From positions 1,116,001 to 1,180,000 of the forward strand of contig CP091735.1 of NCBI GenBank assembly GCA_022010015.1: DNA of 64,000 bases, read 5' to 3'. The stretch is from Clostridium sp. Lineage in GTDB: Bacteria; Bacillota_I; Bacilli_A; Acholeplasmatales; Anaeroplasmataceae. Under the pieces are notes generated by a model. That model ran no database searches. It saw only the letters and a list, made by a program, of their open reading frames with translations, and was not told where the DNA came from. Position 1 is the stretch's first letter; each line of letters starts with the position of its first letter. This document shows positions 30,638-40,917 of this stretch, in pieces. The position numbers were made by a program, and so were the translations under genes.

Positions 30638-31269
30638 ATGAAGGTATTAATTTTTAAATGGTTCACCAAGAATTAATGGTAATACTAGTATAGCTATTAA
30701 GGAAATGGTTAAGGTTTTTGAAAAAAGTGATGTTGAAAGTGAAGTTGTTCAATTAGGCAATAAGGATATTAGAGGCTGTATTGCTTGTAATTATTGTTAT
30801 AAAAATAAAAGATGTGCAATTGATGATATTGTAAATGAGCTTGCAGTAAAATTTAAAGAATGTGATGGCTTAGTTGTTGCTACACCAGTATATTTTGCAT
30901 CTGCTAATGCCACTTTAATTGCTTGTCTAGATAGATTATTTTATTCAACTAGCTTTGATAAACGCTTTAAGGTTGGTGCAAGTGTTGTTTGTGCAAGACG
31001 TGGTGGTGCTTCAGCTGCATTTGATGAGCTAAATAAATATTTTACGATTTCGGGAATGCCTATTGCTTCAGCTAATTATTGGAATAGCATTCATGGAAGA
31101 AAGGTTGAGGAAGCAGAGCATGATTTAGAGGGACTTCAAACAATGCGTGCTTTAGCTAATAATATGGTATTTTTTTAATGAAATCTATTGCTTTTAGGCT
31201 TAAAAGGAATATGGTAAGCCAGAGGAAGAAAAAAAGATTATGACTAATTTTATAGGTGATAATTTATGA
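30638..31269 (+). CDS. NADPH-dependent FMN reductase / flavodoxin-fold oxidoreductase, frameshifted
   Basis: About 208 residues. Starts MKVLIFNGSPRINGNTSIAI, the FMN phosphate-binding GSPRxxGNT loop; then GCIACNYCYKNKRCAIDD, the cysteine-rich element of the iron-sulfur-flavoprotein/NADPH-dependent reductase family, and GLVVATPVYFASANA. Reduces flavin or quinone-like substrates in the cytoplasm. GAGGTAG precedes the two ATGs; I take 30638. Breaks at T runs near 30650, 31172 and 31196. Its end overlaps the next ATG. Confidence 0.8.
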
Positions 31270-31432
31270 AAAAAATAAGAAGTTAATGATTGGCTCATTT
31301 ATAGCAGGCTTTGTCTTCTTTATTCTTGCTATAATCTTTAATAAAAAAATACGGTTTTTATTTATTACGTTTTTTTAAGTTTATGCTTTATTCTTTTTAG
31401 CTATTAGCTCAAAATTTGAAAAAGAAATATAG
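31266..31432 (+). CDS. Small two-helix membrane protein, frameshifted
   Basis: ATG overlaps the preceding stop. MKKNKKLMIGSFIAGFVFFI, then a second hydrophobic stretch (VYALFFLAISS) and FEKEI at the end, ~52 residues, after corrections at runs near 31270, 31340 and 31370. Unknown family. A 26-codon frame follows at 31437 (MANKRSLDDIAKNEEETKEL) without a ribosome site; it may be a very small gene or noise. Confidence 0.4.
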
Positions 31433-31522
31433 TATAATGGCTAATAAAAGGAGCCTAGATGATATAGCTAAGAATGAAGAAGAAACTAAAGAATTAATTT
31501 TTGAAGCACAAGGATGATAATA

Positions 31523-32286
31523 ATGTTTTTAGGATTTATTTATGATGTATATAATAAAGAATATGAAGAATTAAATGATATATTAGATAATTGTCCTTGG
31601 GAAATTTCATATGATTATGATGAAGAAAAATGAATTTTTATATATTGTCAATAAATAATATTGCTGGTAAAAAAAGAAGGAAAAAAATGGTATATTGATA
31701 TTTATTCAAATACTGATGGAGATTCTTTAGTAATTAATGATGATGATACGTCAATTAGTAATTTAACAAAGAAAGAAATATTAGCACTTTTACTTAAAGA
31801 ATTAAGAAAGTATGAATTACCAAAAAAACAATTGATTTTTACTATAAGGCAATCTAAGGTGATATTGTATTTTTTTCTATCATTGTCTTTTTAATTATTG
31901 GCGCTAGTATGGTTGTTACATCTATTTTTTTATGCTATGGATAAAATAAAGCTAGAAGATTATATTGTTATAATATTAGCACTTACCTTATTTGCTGTAT
32001 TAAATGTTGTCTCAATTATTGAAAGTTATGTTTTTAAAAAAATAGAACTCAAGCATGATTGTTTAACCTATACTAATTTATTTGGTAAAAAAAGAAATCA
32101 TGTATGGCTTTGGATATTAAATACATTAATATAGCTCATACAAGAAATAGCTCAACTATTTTTTTATATGATCATAATGATGAATTAATTATGAAAATTA
32201 ATGCTGGATTTTTTTGTTTAATGTTGATTGTACAAAAAGAGCTTTCTAAGATGGCAAATTGGTATCATTTTAAAATTTCTTTATAA
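31523..32286 (+). CDS. Hypothetical membrane protein with soluble flanks, frameshifted
   Basis: ATG at 31523 has AAGGATG upstream. The N-terminal part is acidic and hydrophilic (KWYIDIYSNTDGDSLVINDD), followed by two helices (about 31870-32010; IVFLIIGASMVVTSIF and YIVIILALTLFAVLNVV) and a C-terminal part with KKIELKHDCLTYTNLFGKK and STIFLYDHNDELIMKIN that resembles a bacterial PH-like beta domain. Breaks at A/T runs near 31630, 31670, 31890, 32090 and 32215. I do not recognise the family; one gene is assumed, two are possible. Confidence 0.45.
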
Positions 32287-32289
32287 GAA

Positions 32290-32330
32290 AATCCCCATAA
32301 GTTTTGGTACTTATGGGGGCTATTTATTTA
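32290..32330. terminator. Strong hairpin between convergent genes
   Basis: CCCCATAAGT/ACTTATGGGG perfect stem. The T-rich tail is interrupted, so it is either a weak terminator or a structured 3' end; the TetR gene ends inside it. Confidence 0.5.
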
Positions 32331-32961
32331 GAATAAAAATTAAAGTAGCTAACGCAAAAAAATCATATTTATCATTTACAAGCTTCATACCTACATTTTT
32401 CCATAGCTTTTTGCCTGGCTTTTATTAGGACAAATGATTGGATAAAAGAGAATGAGTTAGCATAATTAGGGTGTTATGAATGTTATCTATTTTTTTCTTC
32501 GTTTGCATCAATATACATCATTTTTTTATAGCATCCTTTAGCTTTTTTTAAAATAGAGAACGAAGGGCTTTTTTTAAATTCGATAAGCTTTTTCTAAAGA
32601 AACGTGCATTTCAATATCTGTTAAATGAATAGAGATTATTTTTTTAAAAGGCGTAAATTATTTAAATAGATGTTTGCAAAGAACATTGCAAATTGTTTCT
32701 TTATTTTTTTAAGATTAAGAAAGGCATTAATAAGCTCAATAATAAAGGCTTCATAATCCTTAGCTAGGATATCTAGCATTATTTCTTCCTTATTTGTATA
32801 GTAACAATATAATGATGATCTAGCAATACTAATGTTTTTCACTAATTGTTTTTCATAGATATATCCTGATAATCCATCTCATCATACATTTTATTAACTG
32901 CTTCAATTATTTCTTTTTTTCTTTCCTTTATTTGTTCACAGGAGCAAGCACGCTTAAGCAT
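32320..32961 (-). CDS. TetR-family transcriptional regulator, frameshifted
   Basis: N-terminal helix-turn-helix: KEIIEAVNKMYDEMDYQDIS, then SIARSSLYCYYTNKEEIMLD, the recognition-helix pattern with YYTNKEE. The ligand domain is broken at runs near 32845, 32640, 32580 and 32520 and ends ALATLIFILNK. The start at 32961 gives MLKRACSCEQIKERK with GAGGTG upstream. A perfect palindrome lies over its own promoter (32998-33014), so autoregulation is likely. Target beyond itself could be the plus-strand transcript toward ilvE. Confidence 0.75.
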
Positions 32962-32984
32962 TTAAAAACACCTCGGTTTATTTA

Positions 32985-33013
32985 ATTATACATAACTATT
33001 GACAATATGTCAA
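32985..33013 (-). promoter_or_regulatory. Sigma-A promoter of the TetR gene
   Basis: On the minus strand TTGACA (33013-33008), 17 bp, TATAAT (32990-32985): perfect consensus. Confidence 0.88.
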
Positions 33014-33014
33014 T
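32998..33014. promoter_or_regulatory. Palindromic operator, probably for the TetR protein
   Basis: ATTGACA-ATA-TGTCAAT, seven-base arms with three-base centre. Each arm contains a TTGACA, one per strand, so bound repressor would cover the -35 boxes of two divergent promoters (plus-strand partner TATTTT at about 33022). Confidence 0.7.
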
Positions 33015-33214
33015 TTGAGAATATTTTTAAATTAAATAATGGTATTACAAAAGAATTTATATTATATAACTATTAAGGTTTTTAGCTAATAATGGTAGTA
33101 CCTATTTGGCTTGAATCTTGTAATGATGCTTATTATAATAATTTATTATGTGCTTTTTTTCTTGCAGTTAAAAAAATAATATATATAATTATATATATTA
33201 AAGAGGTGAAAATA
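33015..33214. other. ilvE upstream region
   Basis: AT-rich 200 bp. A possible plus-strand promoter starts in the TetR palindrome. GGTAGTACC near 33094 faintly recalls a T-box core, but no stem-loop architecture supports it. No ORF. Confidence 0.3.
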
Positions 33215-34287
33215 GTGGATATTAAGTTTATTAAAAAAATGATCATTTAAAGGCTAAGCCTGATTTTTAATAATGTAGGCTTTGGCAAATATTTTTACTG
33301 ATTATATGTTTATGGTTGATTGGTATAGTGATAAGGGCTTTTGTGATGCTAAAATAATGCCTTATGGACCAATTGAATTTGATCCTGCTGCTCTTGTTTT
33401 ACATTATGCTCAGGAAACCTTTGAGGGCTTAAAGGCTTATATGACAAGTGATGATAGAGTTTTATTATTCCGTCCGGATATGAATGCTAAAAGATTTCAA
33501 AGCTCTAATGAAAGATTATGTATGCCGAAGGTTAGTGTTACTGATTTTTATAGAAGCAATTGCTAAGCTTGTTAGTATTGAACGTGATTGGATTCCAAGT
33601 TCTCGTGGTTCATCACTTTATATTAGACCATTTATGTTTGCTTATGAAGCAAAGCTTGGTGTTCACGCTGCTAATCATTACAAATTTATGATTGTTTGCT
33701 CCCCTGTTAATAATTATTATAAGGAAGGCTTAAAGCCAGTAAAGATTTATGTTGAGGATAGCTTAGTAAGAGCTGTTGTTGGGGGAACAGGCTTTACTAA
33801 ATGTGGTGGTAATTATGCAGCCTCTATTTTAGCTCAGGCTAAGGCTGAGGCTTTAGGATTTTCTCAGGTTTTATGGCTTGATGGTGTTAATCACAAATAT
33901 GTTGAAGAGGTTGGAACGATGAATGTAATGTTTGTGATTAATGATACTATTTACACATCACCATTAAATGGTTCCATATTACCTGGCGTAACTCGTGATT
34001 CAATTATTACAATTTTGAAGGATAAGGGCTATAAGGTTGTTGAAAGAGCCTTAGCTATTGATGAATTAATTGAAAGTGCAAAAAATGGTGAATTAACTGA
34101 AGCCTTTGGTACAGGTACAGCTGCCGTCATTTCACCAATAGGTACTTTAAAATATAAGGATGATGTTTTCTTTAATAATGAGAAGATTGGTCCTATTTCC
34201 CAAATGCTATATGATACTCTAATTGATATTCAACGTGGTGATATAGAAGATAAATTTAATTGGACATATGAGGTAAAAATAATTTAG
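33215..34287 (+). CDS. ilvE: Branched-chain amino acid aminotransferase, frameshifted
   Basis: Transfers amino groups between Leu/Ile/Val and 2-oxoglutarate with pyridoxal phosphate. ~350 residues. Visible: FGKYFTDYMFMVDW, LHYAQETFEGLKAY, RPDMNAKRFQ, SLYIRPFMF, GGNYAAS and the PLP-lysine region LDGVNHKYVEEVGTMNVMF; later PGVTRDS and EAFGTGTAAVISPIG. GTG start at 33215 with GAGGTGA upstream gives MDIKFIKND. Breaks at runs near 33234, 33268 and 33548. Fold-type IV; an uncommon companion to the TetR gene. No other ilv genes nearby. Confidence 0.92.
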
Positions 34288-34298
34288 TTATCTAATTT

Positions 34299-34487
34299 AA
34301 ATGATATTTCAAAAATTAGATAAACTTTCATAACAGGTATATAAGGTTTAATCTGATATTAGACCAGATTTGTTTAAGGCTTTTGAAAAAATATGATGAT
34401 AAAGGTAAAAAGATTGATTGTTATAATGAAACATTAAATTTATGGGCTGACAATAAAAAAATGCTTTATAATTTTATAAGCATATAG
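34299..34487 (+). pseudogene. Possible short broken coding stretch after ilvE
   Basis: One frame reads RPDLFKAFEKYDDKGKKIDC and then NETLNLWADNKKMLYNFI before a stop at 34487, after correction of an A6-7 run. It is hydrophilic and protein-like, but no start or ribosome site is clear. Could be the end of a small gene. Confidence 0.25.
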
Positions 34488-34508
34488 ATATGAAAACAAT
34501 CCTTAAGT

Positions 34509-34537
34509 AAAAAGGTAGAAATACCTTTTTTTCTTTT
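34509..34537 (+). terminator. Rho-independent terminator
   Basis: AAAAAGGTA/TACCTTTTT with GAAA loop and T-rich tail; ends the ilvE unit. Confidence 0.75.
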
Positions 34538-34587
34538 TGCTTAAAATAATATTTTCTAAAAAAATAGACACACGTAACCCAAAGTGG

Positions 34588-34618
34588 TTGACAAAAAAAA
34601 TAACCTTTTTGTTAAAAT
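34588..34618 (+). promoter_or_regulatory. Promoter upstream of the toxin-like gene
   Basis: TTGACA (34588-34593), 19 bp containing an A8 run, TAAAAT (34613-34618). Confidence 0.6.
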
Positions 34619-34624
34619 ATTTAT

Positions 34625-34680
34625 AGAAAAAAAGGAAAAAAGATTTGCAGGCTGCAAACAACAAATCTTTTTGTGATAGA
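34625..34680 (+). ncRNA. Structured leader or short RNA
   Basis: Directly after the promoter comes AAAAAGATTTG ... CAAATCTTTTT (34637-34672), an 11-base inverted repeat with a smaller GCAG/CTGC hairpin in its loop, then a short T run. It could end transcription before the toxin-like gene at 34767 (attenuator) or be a small RNA. Which one cannot be told. Confidence 0.4.
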
Positions 34681-34766
34681 TAACTATCCACAATAGTATC
34701 TTATCATTTTCTTTTTCGATTTTCAAGAAAAGAGGATAATAAAGATTGAAAATAATAGATAAAATT

Positions 34767-35206
34767 ATGAAAAAAATTTAGTTTATCACTTAACAGATAA
34801 ACCAAAACAGTATGTGCACGTTGATAAACCAAAGTCATTGCAAGATTATAGGCAAGTTCAATATAATAAATGGTGCAAAGCAAAATCTGTTTATAATGGT
34901 TCATATTTACCATCAAATCCAGACGTTTTAACTGAAAGTGGAAAAAAAGGCTGGTACGAAACAAAAGGAAGTAAAGATGGAAAAATAAGAAACTTTAAAA
35001 GAAAATCAAGCGGTCAAACAGTAAGATATGATGGAGAAACTGATAAACAAATTGCACATTATCATTGGAATAATCCAAAACCTACAATAAGAAATTTAAA
35101 ACTTCAAACAAAATATTTAGATAGGTATTGAAATCCTTGTACTGAAAGAGATGATTCACATCATTTAGCACCATTAGATAAGAATTGCCCCCAAAAAAAG
35201 CATTAA
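34767..35206 (+). CDS. Toxin-like protein, possible polymorphic-toxin nuclease tail, frameshifted
   Basis: About 146 residues, basic and Lys/Tyr/Asn rich. The first codons (MKKNLVYHLT) join the long frame after correcting an A7 run at 34769. The body reads QTVRYDGETDKQIAHYHWNN and ends YLDRYGNPCTERDDSHHLAP. A conserved-looking histidine pair (HYHW) followed by YLDxYGNP and a closing SHHL resembles C-terminal nuclease domains of polymorphic toxins; I cannot name the domain. A separate acidic gene follows 13 bases later, the usual toxin-immunity order. No secretion signal or delivery domain is seen, so it may be an orphan toxin module. Confidence 0.4.
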
Positions 35207-35219
35207 AGAGGTATTCAAA

Positions 35220-35682
35220 ATGATAAATTGTTCAAAAAAAGAAATTGAAAAATATTTTTATATCAATTACACGAATCTTTTTTTATAGATTATGCAATTA
35301 AGAATAATGATTTGATTTTTTTAGAGTAGCAATTAATTGTGCTATTGAAAATAAATTACATATAAATTGTGAATATGGTGAAAAAAATATTATATTTATG
35401 ATATTATATGCTTAGATTATAAAAAAATCTAAAAAAACAAATTGTGATGATAAAGGCAAAAATACAATTGAATTCAATCTTGGGATTTTTCTCTTTATAA
35501 TGATGAATATTTATTTATGATTGAAAAATTTAGATGACGAAATTGATTTCACCTTTGATTGTAGTAATATAAAAATGGGAGCCTATTATTCTTATAAATG
35601 GTGACGATCTAGAATTAATCCAAAATACAAAAATATTCTAAAATATAAATTAAAGCTAGAAAAGGGTGAAAAAAATGATTAG
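35220..35682 (+). CDS. Putative immunity partner, frameshifted
   Basis: ATG with AAAGAGG upstream. MINCSKKEIEKYFYINYTNL, then a hydrophobic/acidic middle (CAIENKLHINCEYGEKNIIF) and DEIDFTFDCSNIKMGAYYSY, ending LKLEKGEKND; ~150 residues, acidic overall against the basic upstream protein. Breaks near 35280, 35400, 35460, 35515 and 35600. Its end overlaps the start of the XRE-ImmA gene by eight bases, so toxin-like, partner and regulator form one operon. No family recognised; immunity is inferred from order and charge. Confidence 0.35.
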
Positions 35683-36574
35683 TAATTTTTGGAAAGTGTG
35701 TTAGAAAAAAATTAGAGATGAAAAAGAATGACTCTTTAAGACAAATGGCTATTAAGCTTGGTATCTCTGCGGCATTTTTGTCAGCTATGGAGGTAGGACG
35801 TAAACAAATTCCTATAGAATATGCAAAGAAGATTAAAGAGATATATGATTTATCCGAGGAAGAAAAAAACGAGCTTGAGGATAGTATTTACGAAACAAAT
35901 GAAAGGGTACCTTTAGAGTTAGCTGCAATGAATGAAGCTCAAAAGGATGTTTCACTTATGTTTGCTAGAAAAATTAAAACAGCTGATGAAGAATTATTAA
36001 AGAAGCTAAAGGAAGCATTATTAGATGAAAAAGGAACTAATCCATTAAAGATAATTGAAATTGAGTCTTACGCTAATAATTTAAGAAACAATTTTAATAT
36101 TTCTTTAGATAAACCATTTCCTATTTTTGCAGCTGATAGAAAAAAATTTGATAATGAAGGATTACTTACAATTCAATATTTAGAGGATGATAATAAAATA
36201 TTTGAGGAGAATACTCCTGCTAAATATAATCCTTGTGAAAATTTCATTTATGTTAAGGAATCTGTTTTTAGAAGAATTAGAAAATAATGAATTTAGAGCT
36301 AATTTTACTTTAGCACATGAATTTTTTTCATTTTTTTCAATGTCAAGTTTTAAATTTTGAATTTGAGGATGTTTTGGATTGTCCTAAATATCAAAATCCG
36401 GAATGGCAAGCTGATGAATTTGCAGGACAATTATTAATTCCTACAAATTATATCTTAGGAGATTGTGATGTAGATATGCTTGCTGCAAAATTTAATGTTA
36501 CAAAGGAATGTGTGTTAACTAGAAAGCTTTATTATGAGCGAAGACTTAAAAGAAAAAAACAAATACCTAATTAG
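35675..36574 (+). CDS. XRE-family HTH plus ImmA/IrrE metallopeptidase, fused or adjacent, frameshifted
   Basis: The N-terminal Cro/C1 helix-turn-helix reads RKIRDEK, DSLRQMAIKLGISAAFLSAM and EVGRKQIPIEYAKKIKEIYD. The same frame runs on, via PLKIIEIESYANNLRNNFNI, into an ImmA/IrrE domain whose zinc site is TLAHEFFHFF (HExxH, about 36310) with a downstream QADEFAGQLLIP (Glu ligand). ImmA-type proteases cleave partner repressors to switch mobile elements on; here repressor and protease appear in one chain, though an extra A near 36030 would split them (stop after the HTH part). Breaks near 35690, 35705, 36270 and 36325. It lies directly beside the tracrRNA and cas9. Confidence 0.7.
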
Positions 36575-36577
36575 AGC

Positions 36578-36655
36578 AAAAAAAATGGTCACACAACGTG
36601 ACCTAAAAAGTTTCGCAAAAAAATGCTTATTTGCACTCGGTTTGCTAAATACAAA
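36578..36655 (-). ncRNA. tracrRNA of the type II-A CRISPR system
   Basis: On the minus strand TGTATTTAGCA-A-ACC (36653-36639) pairs with repeat bases 10-24 with one mismatch, then GAG forms a bulge against a single A of the repeat, and TGCAAAT (36635-36629) pairs with repeat bases 1-7. This upper stem-bulge-lower stem is the known crRNA:tracrRNA shape for Cas9. Downstream come AATAAGCATTTTTTTGC (nexus-like) and a terminator GGTCAC/GTGACC (36603-36587) followed by eight T. Transcribed away from cas9. Confidence 0.8.
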
Positions 36656-36659
36656 TATA

Positions 36660-36690
36660 TTTTTAGCATTAAAAAAATTTAAATTGTCAA
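36660..36690 (-). promoter_or_regulatory. tracrRNA promoter
   Basis: On the minus strand TTGACA (36690-36685), 19 bp with a T7 run, TAAAAA (36665-36660). Start of transcription would fall at the anti-repeat. Confidence 0.6.
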
Positions 36691-36714
36691 TATAGAAAGA
36701 AGAGGAAAATTAAT

Positions 36715-39700
36715 ATGGAGAGTAAAAAAAATTAGAATTGGGATTAGATATTGGAACAAATTCAGTAGGATGGGCTTTACTTGATGAACACAATAATCTC
36801 GTTAAAAAAAGAATTCATTTACCTTTTGGGGGCGTTAGAATGTTTGAGGAATCTAAAGCAGCTAAGGATAGAAGAACTAATAGAAGTAGTCGTAGAAGAC
36901 TTGCTAGAAGAAATGAAAGAATTAAATTAATAAGAGAAATTTTTGCACCAGAAATTGCTAAAATTGACCCAACGTTTTTTGAAAGATTAGATGATTCATT
37001 CTATAAAAATTGAAGATAAAAAGAAATCATAATGTTCATAATCTTTTTACAACAGGCTATACTGATAAGGAATTCTTTAAAAGAGTATCCAACAATTTAT
37101 CATTTAAGAAATGCTTTAATGACTAAATATGAAAAGTTTGATATTAGAATGATTTTTTTAGCAGTTAATCAAATTATGTCACATAGAGGTAATTTTTTTA
37201 ACACAAGGTGATGAATTTAAAAGTTCTGATCATAATTCAATTTTTAAATGAAATTGATAACATAAATGAGATATTAAAGGAATTATCAAATGATTATTCT
37301 GATGATGAAGAATATGACTCAGCTTATTTTGCGGAAATTAATCTTCAAGATGATATAGCTAAGATGGATAGCATTATACTAGGTAGAGAGGGCGTTAATG
37401 CAAAGAAGGAAGCATTAATAAAATTATTTGGGGTTGAAAAGAAATCGTTAGTTGGAGAGGTTATAGTGCCTTTAATAATAAGTCAAAAGGTTTCTTTAAA
37501 TGCTATTTCCTTGGTTAAGAGTCAAAAAAACTTGAAAAAGTTTACTATTGAACTTTATAGTGAAAACCTAGAAAACGATATTGATGAAAAAAAGAGCAGA
37601 TTATTCAATGCTAAATTCGTTACTAGATTATATTCCTAATATTAAAAACAATTACAGATTTTTTTATTATGTCTTAAAAGGTATTAGGAGATACTAAAAA
37701 CAATTAGTAAAAGCAATGATTCAAATTTATGATAATCATAAGAAGGAATTAGATGAACTAAAAGGACTTTGTAAGAAAATATATTCCAGAGAAATTTAAT
37801 GAGTGCTTTAGAAAAGTTGATGAAAAAAACTTAACAATTATCCTGCATATGTTGGTTTTAATAGTTGTGGCATGAAAATTGAACGCTTTAAGCATTGTAA
37901 GAGAAAAATTTTTTTACAAATATTTAAAGGATCAAATTTTAAATAAGGTAACGTGTGAAGAAGCTAATGAAGAAAAAGAAAGATTCTTAAGCTTAATTGA
38001 TGATAATGAATTTTTGTTGAAGCAAAATTCAGATCAAAATGGTTCATTTCCAATGCAACTTCATTTAAAGGAACTAAAAGAAATATTGAATAATCAAGCA
38101 GAATTTTATCCTTTCTTAAGTGAAGAAAGTGATGGCTTAACCAACATTCAAAAGATTATAGAAATTTTTTTAAGTTTAAGATTCCATATTATGTTGGACC
38201 ATTAAATACAAATAGTGATAAATCATGGGTATGTCGAAGTAATGAAAGAATTTATCCTTGGAATTTTTAATAAGGTTGTTAAGTTAGATGAAACAGCTGA
38301 AAAGTTTATCGACAAGAATGCAAAATAAATGTACTTATTTAAAAGGTGAAAATGATTATTGTGCGCCTAAATATTCTTATTATTTTCAGAATATAATTGC
38401 TTATCATTCTTTAAATAAGCTAAATATTAATGGAACACTAGTTGATGTCGATACAAAAAGCAATATTTGAAAATGTCTTCTAAAAAGAAGATGCCAACAA
38501 AAAAGATATTGCAGAATTTTTAATGGCTGAATATGGTGGAAATTTCAGACTGAAAAGAATAGTTGGCCAGAAATAACTTGCAATATGGCTTCCATATGTA
38601 AAATTTAAAGAAATTTTGTTCTAAATTTGATGAAAACAAAGAAATTATTGAAAATGTCATTCGTGATATTGCTATCTTTGAGGACAAGAGCATATTAGAG
38701 GAAAGATTGAAGAATGTTTATAAGCTTGATAAGGATATCATCAAAAAGATTAAGGACTTAAATTATAGTGGTTATGGAAGATCTTAAAGCTTTTAAATGT
38801 ATTACCTGCCAAGATCAGGAAACTGGAGAATATGTTACAATTATTCAAATAATGCGTAATACGAATTTAAATCTACAAGAAATTTTATATAGTGAAAGAT
38901 ATCAAATGCTTAAGGTTATTGATGAATATAACAAAAAAGAAATGAAGATCTTTCTTAGAAAGTCTTGAGGATTTCATAAATGATAAGATTATTGTTGCTC
39001 CTGATGCAAAAAGAGCTTTATTCCAATCATATACAATTATTGAAGAAATTGAGAAGATTTTCAATAGACCAATTGATGAATTTTTATGTTGAGTGTACAA
39101 GATCTAATAAGCAAGAAAAAGAAGCCAACCAATTCAAGATATAAGAATTTATGCAATTTATATGCTAACTGCAAGGATATAGCAGCGGCTTATAATATTG
39201 ATATGAAAGAATTAAAGGGAAAATTAGATAAGAATCAAAATAACCTTCGTTCAGATTTGATTTATCTATATTTTACTCAGCTTGGAAGATGTATGTATAC
39301 ATTAGAACCAATTGCAATTGAAGATTTAGCAAATAATAATCTATATGATATTGATCATATATACCCTCAATCTTTAATTAAGGATGATTCAATTAGCAAT
39401 CGTGTTTTAGTTAAGAAGGGTGCAAATAATCGAAAGAGTGATAAATTTATTTTTTTGAGGTTGAAAATCTTTTTAGCACTTCGCGCTTATGATTTCTATA
39501 AGAAACTTTTAGATGCTAATCTAATTTCTAAAGAGAAATATCGTAGATTAACGAAAAAGGAATTCTCAAATGATGAATTAAATTCATTTGTTAATCGTCA
39601 GCTTGTTTCTACTAATCAAACTGTTAAAGCCTTAATTAGTGTTTTAAAGCTTTATGGTACAACTAAGAATAGAAACATCAATGAACAAAAAGATTATTTA

Positions 39701-40917
39701 TTCTAAAAGGAGAAAACGTTTCTGATTTTTAGAGAAAAATGTTTGATTTAGTAAAGTCAAGAACAGCAAATAACTTCCATCATGCTCATGATGCTTATTT
39801 AAATGTCGTTGTTGGCGAAATGCTTCATAAATATTATACAATGAATAATTTTTATTAAATATTCTGATGTAGAAAGAATGAAGAATGATGGCAAGAGTAT
39901 TAACCCTGAAAGATTATTCAAGAGGGATAAGATAATCATTAATAATAAGGAAATTTGGAATAAAAACCAAATGATTCCTAAAATTAAGCATGATTTGTAT
40001 GAACGCTTTGATATTCATGAGACAACTAGATGTTATAACTCAAATGAAATGTTGAGCAAGGTTACAATTCAACCAGCAGGAAAAGGTACTGTTCCAGTTC
40101 AAACAACCTCACCACGAGCAAACATTGATAAATATGGTGGAATAACATCAAATTCTTATTGCAAATATGTTATTGTTAAAAAAACATTGGCAAGAAGGAT
40201 AAAATAAACTATATTCTTGAAGCAATACCAAGAATGGCTGTAACAAAAGATTGATAATACCGATATTGAAGAAATTAAAGCATACTTGGAAACTCAAGGT
40301 TATGTTCAAGGAAAGTATGAAATAATGAATGATAATATTAAAGCTAATGTCCTTATTCAAGAAGGAAAACTAAAATATTGCATTACTGGAAAAACTGGTG
40401 GTCAATATGTATTAAAAAAATAGAAGTGAACGTTATTTTTACATTTGATGATATGAAAAACTATTAAAAAAATCGATAAATATCTTGAAAATGTAAAAAA
40501 AGATGTTGTCATGCAAGAAAATGAAGAAGGTATCATTGTTTCACCAGCTAAGAATGATAAGTGTGATGAAGTTGTATTAACAAAAAAATTGAAGTAGATG
40601 TATTGTTAGATAATATTAAGAAATTATATTCCAAAGATATTTATACGTTTAGTGCAACTGCTAGTGTTTTAGAATTGATGAATAATGCTAATTTTTGAAA
40701 TTGATATAAGAAAACAAATTAACTTAATAAATCAACTTCTTCAATTTTTTTAAAAAAACTAACGAGAGAAAAACTTATTGATTTATCTATTATAAATGGT
40801 TCGAAAAAAATTCTGGTGCAATTTTTAATGTCAAAAAAACCTTAAAAATCAGGTATGAAATTTATTTCAGAATCTATCACAGGTTATTATAAGAAGGTAT
40901 TATTTGAGGTTAAATAG
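36715..40917 (+). CDS. cas9: Cas9 (type II-A), multiply frameshifted
   Basis: RNA-guided endonuclease of about 1400 residues. GAGG precedes the ATG. RuvC I: LGLDIGTNSVGWALL (Asp at residue ~12). Arg-rich bridge helix: RRTNRSSRRRLARRNERI. RuvC II: FYVECTRSNKQEKE (Glu, about 39085). HNH: YDIDHIYPQSLIKDDSISNR (His, about 39355), with NNRKSD after it. RuvC III: FHHAHDAYLNVVVGEM (about 39780). The PAM-interacting region begins near KYGGITSNSY (about 40130) and the end reads SESITGYYKKVLFEVK. About 20 frame breaks, nearly all at runs of A or T. All catalytic residues are present, so the protein should be active if the breaks are reading errors. Confidence 0.95.

Noticed and set aside
33085..33105. 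T-box-like GGTAGTACC upstream of ilvE
   Set aside because: Lacks the AGGGTGG context, specifier stem and terminator of a T-box leader.
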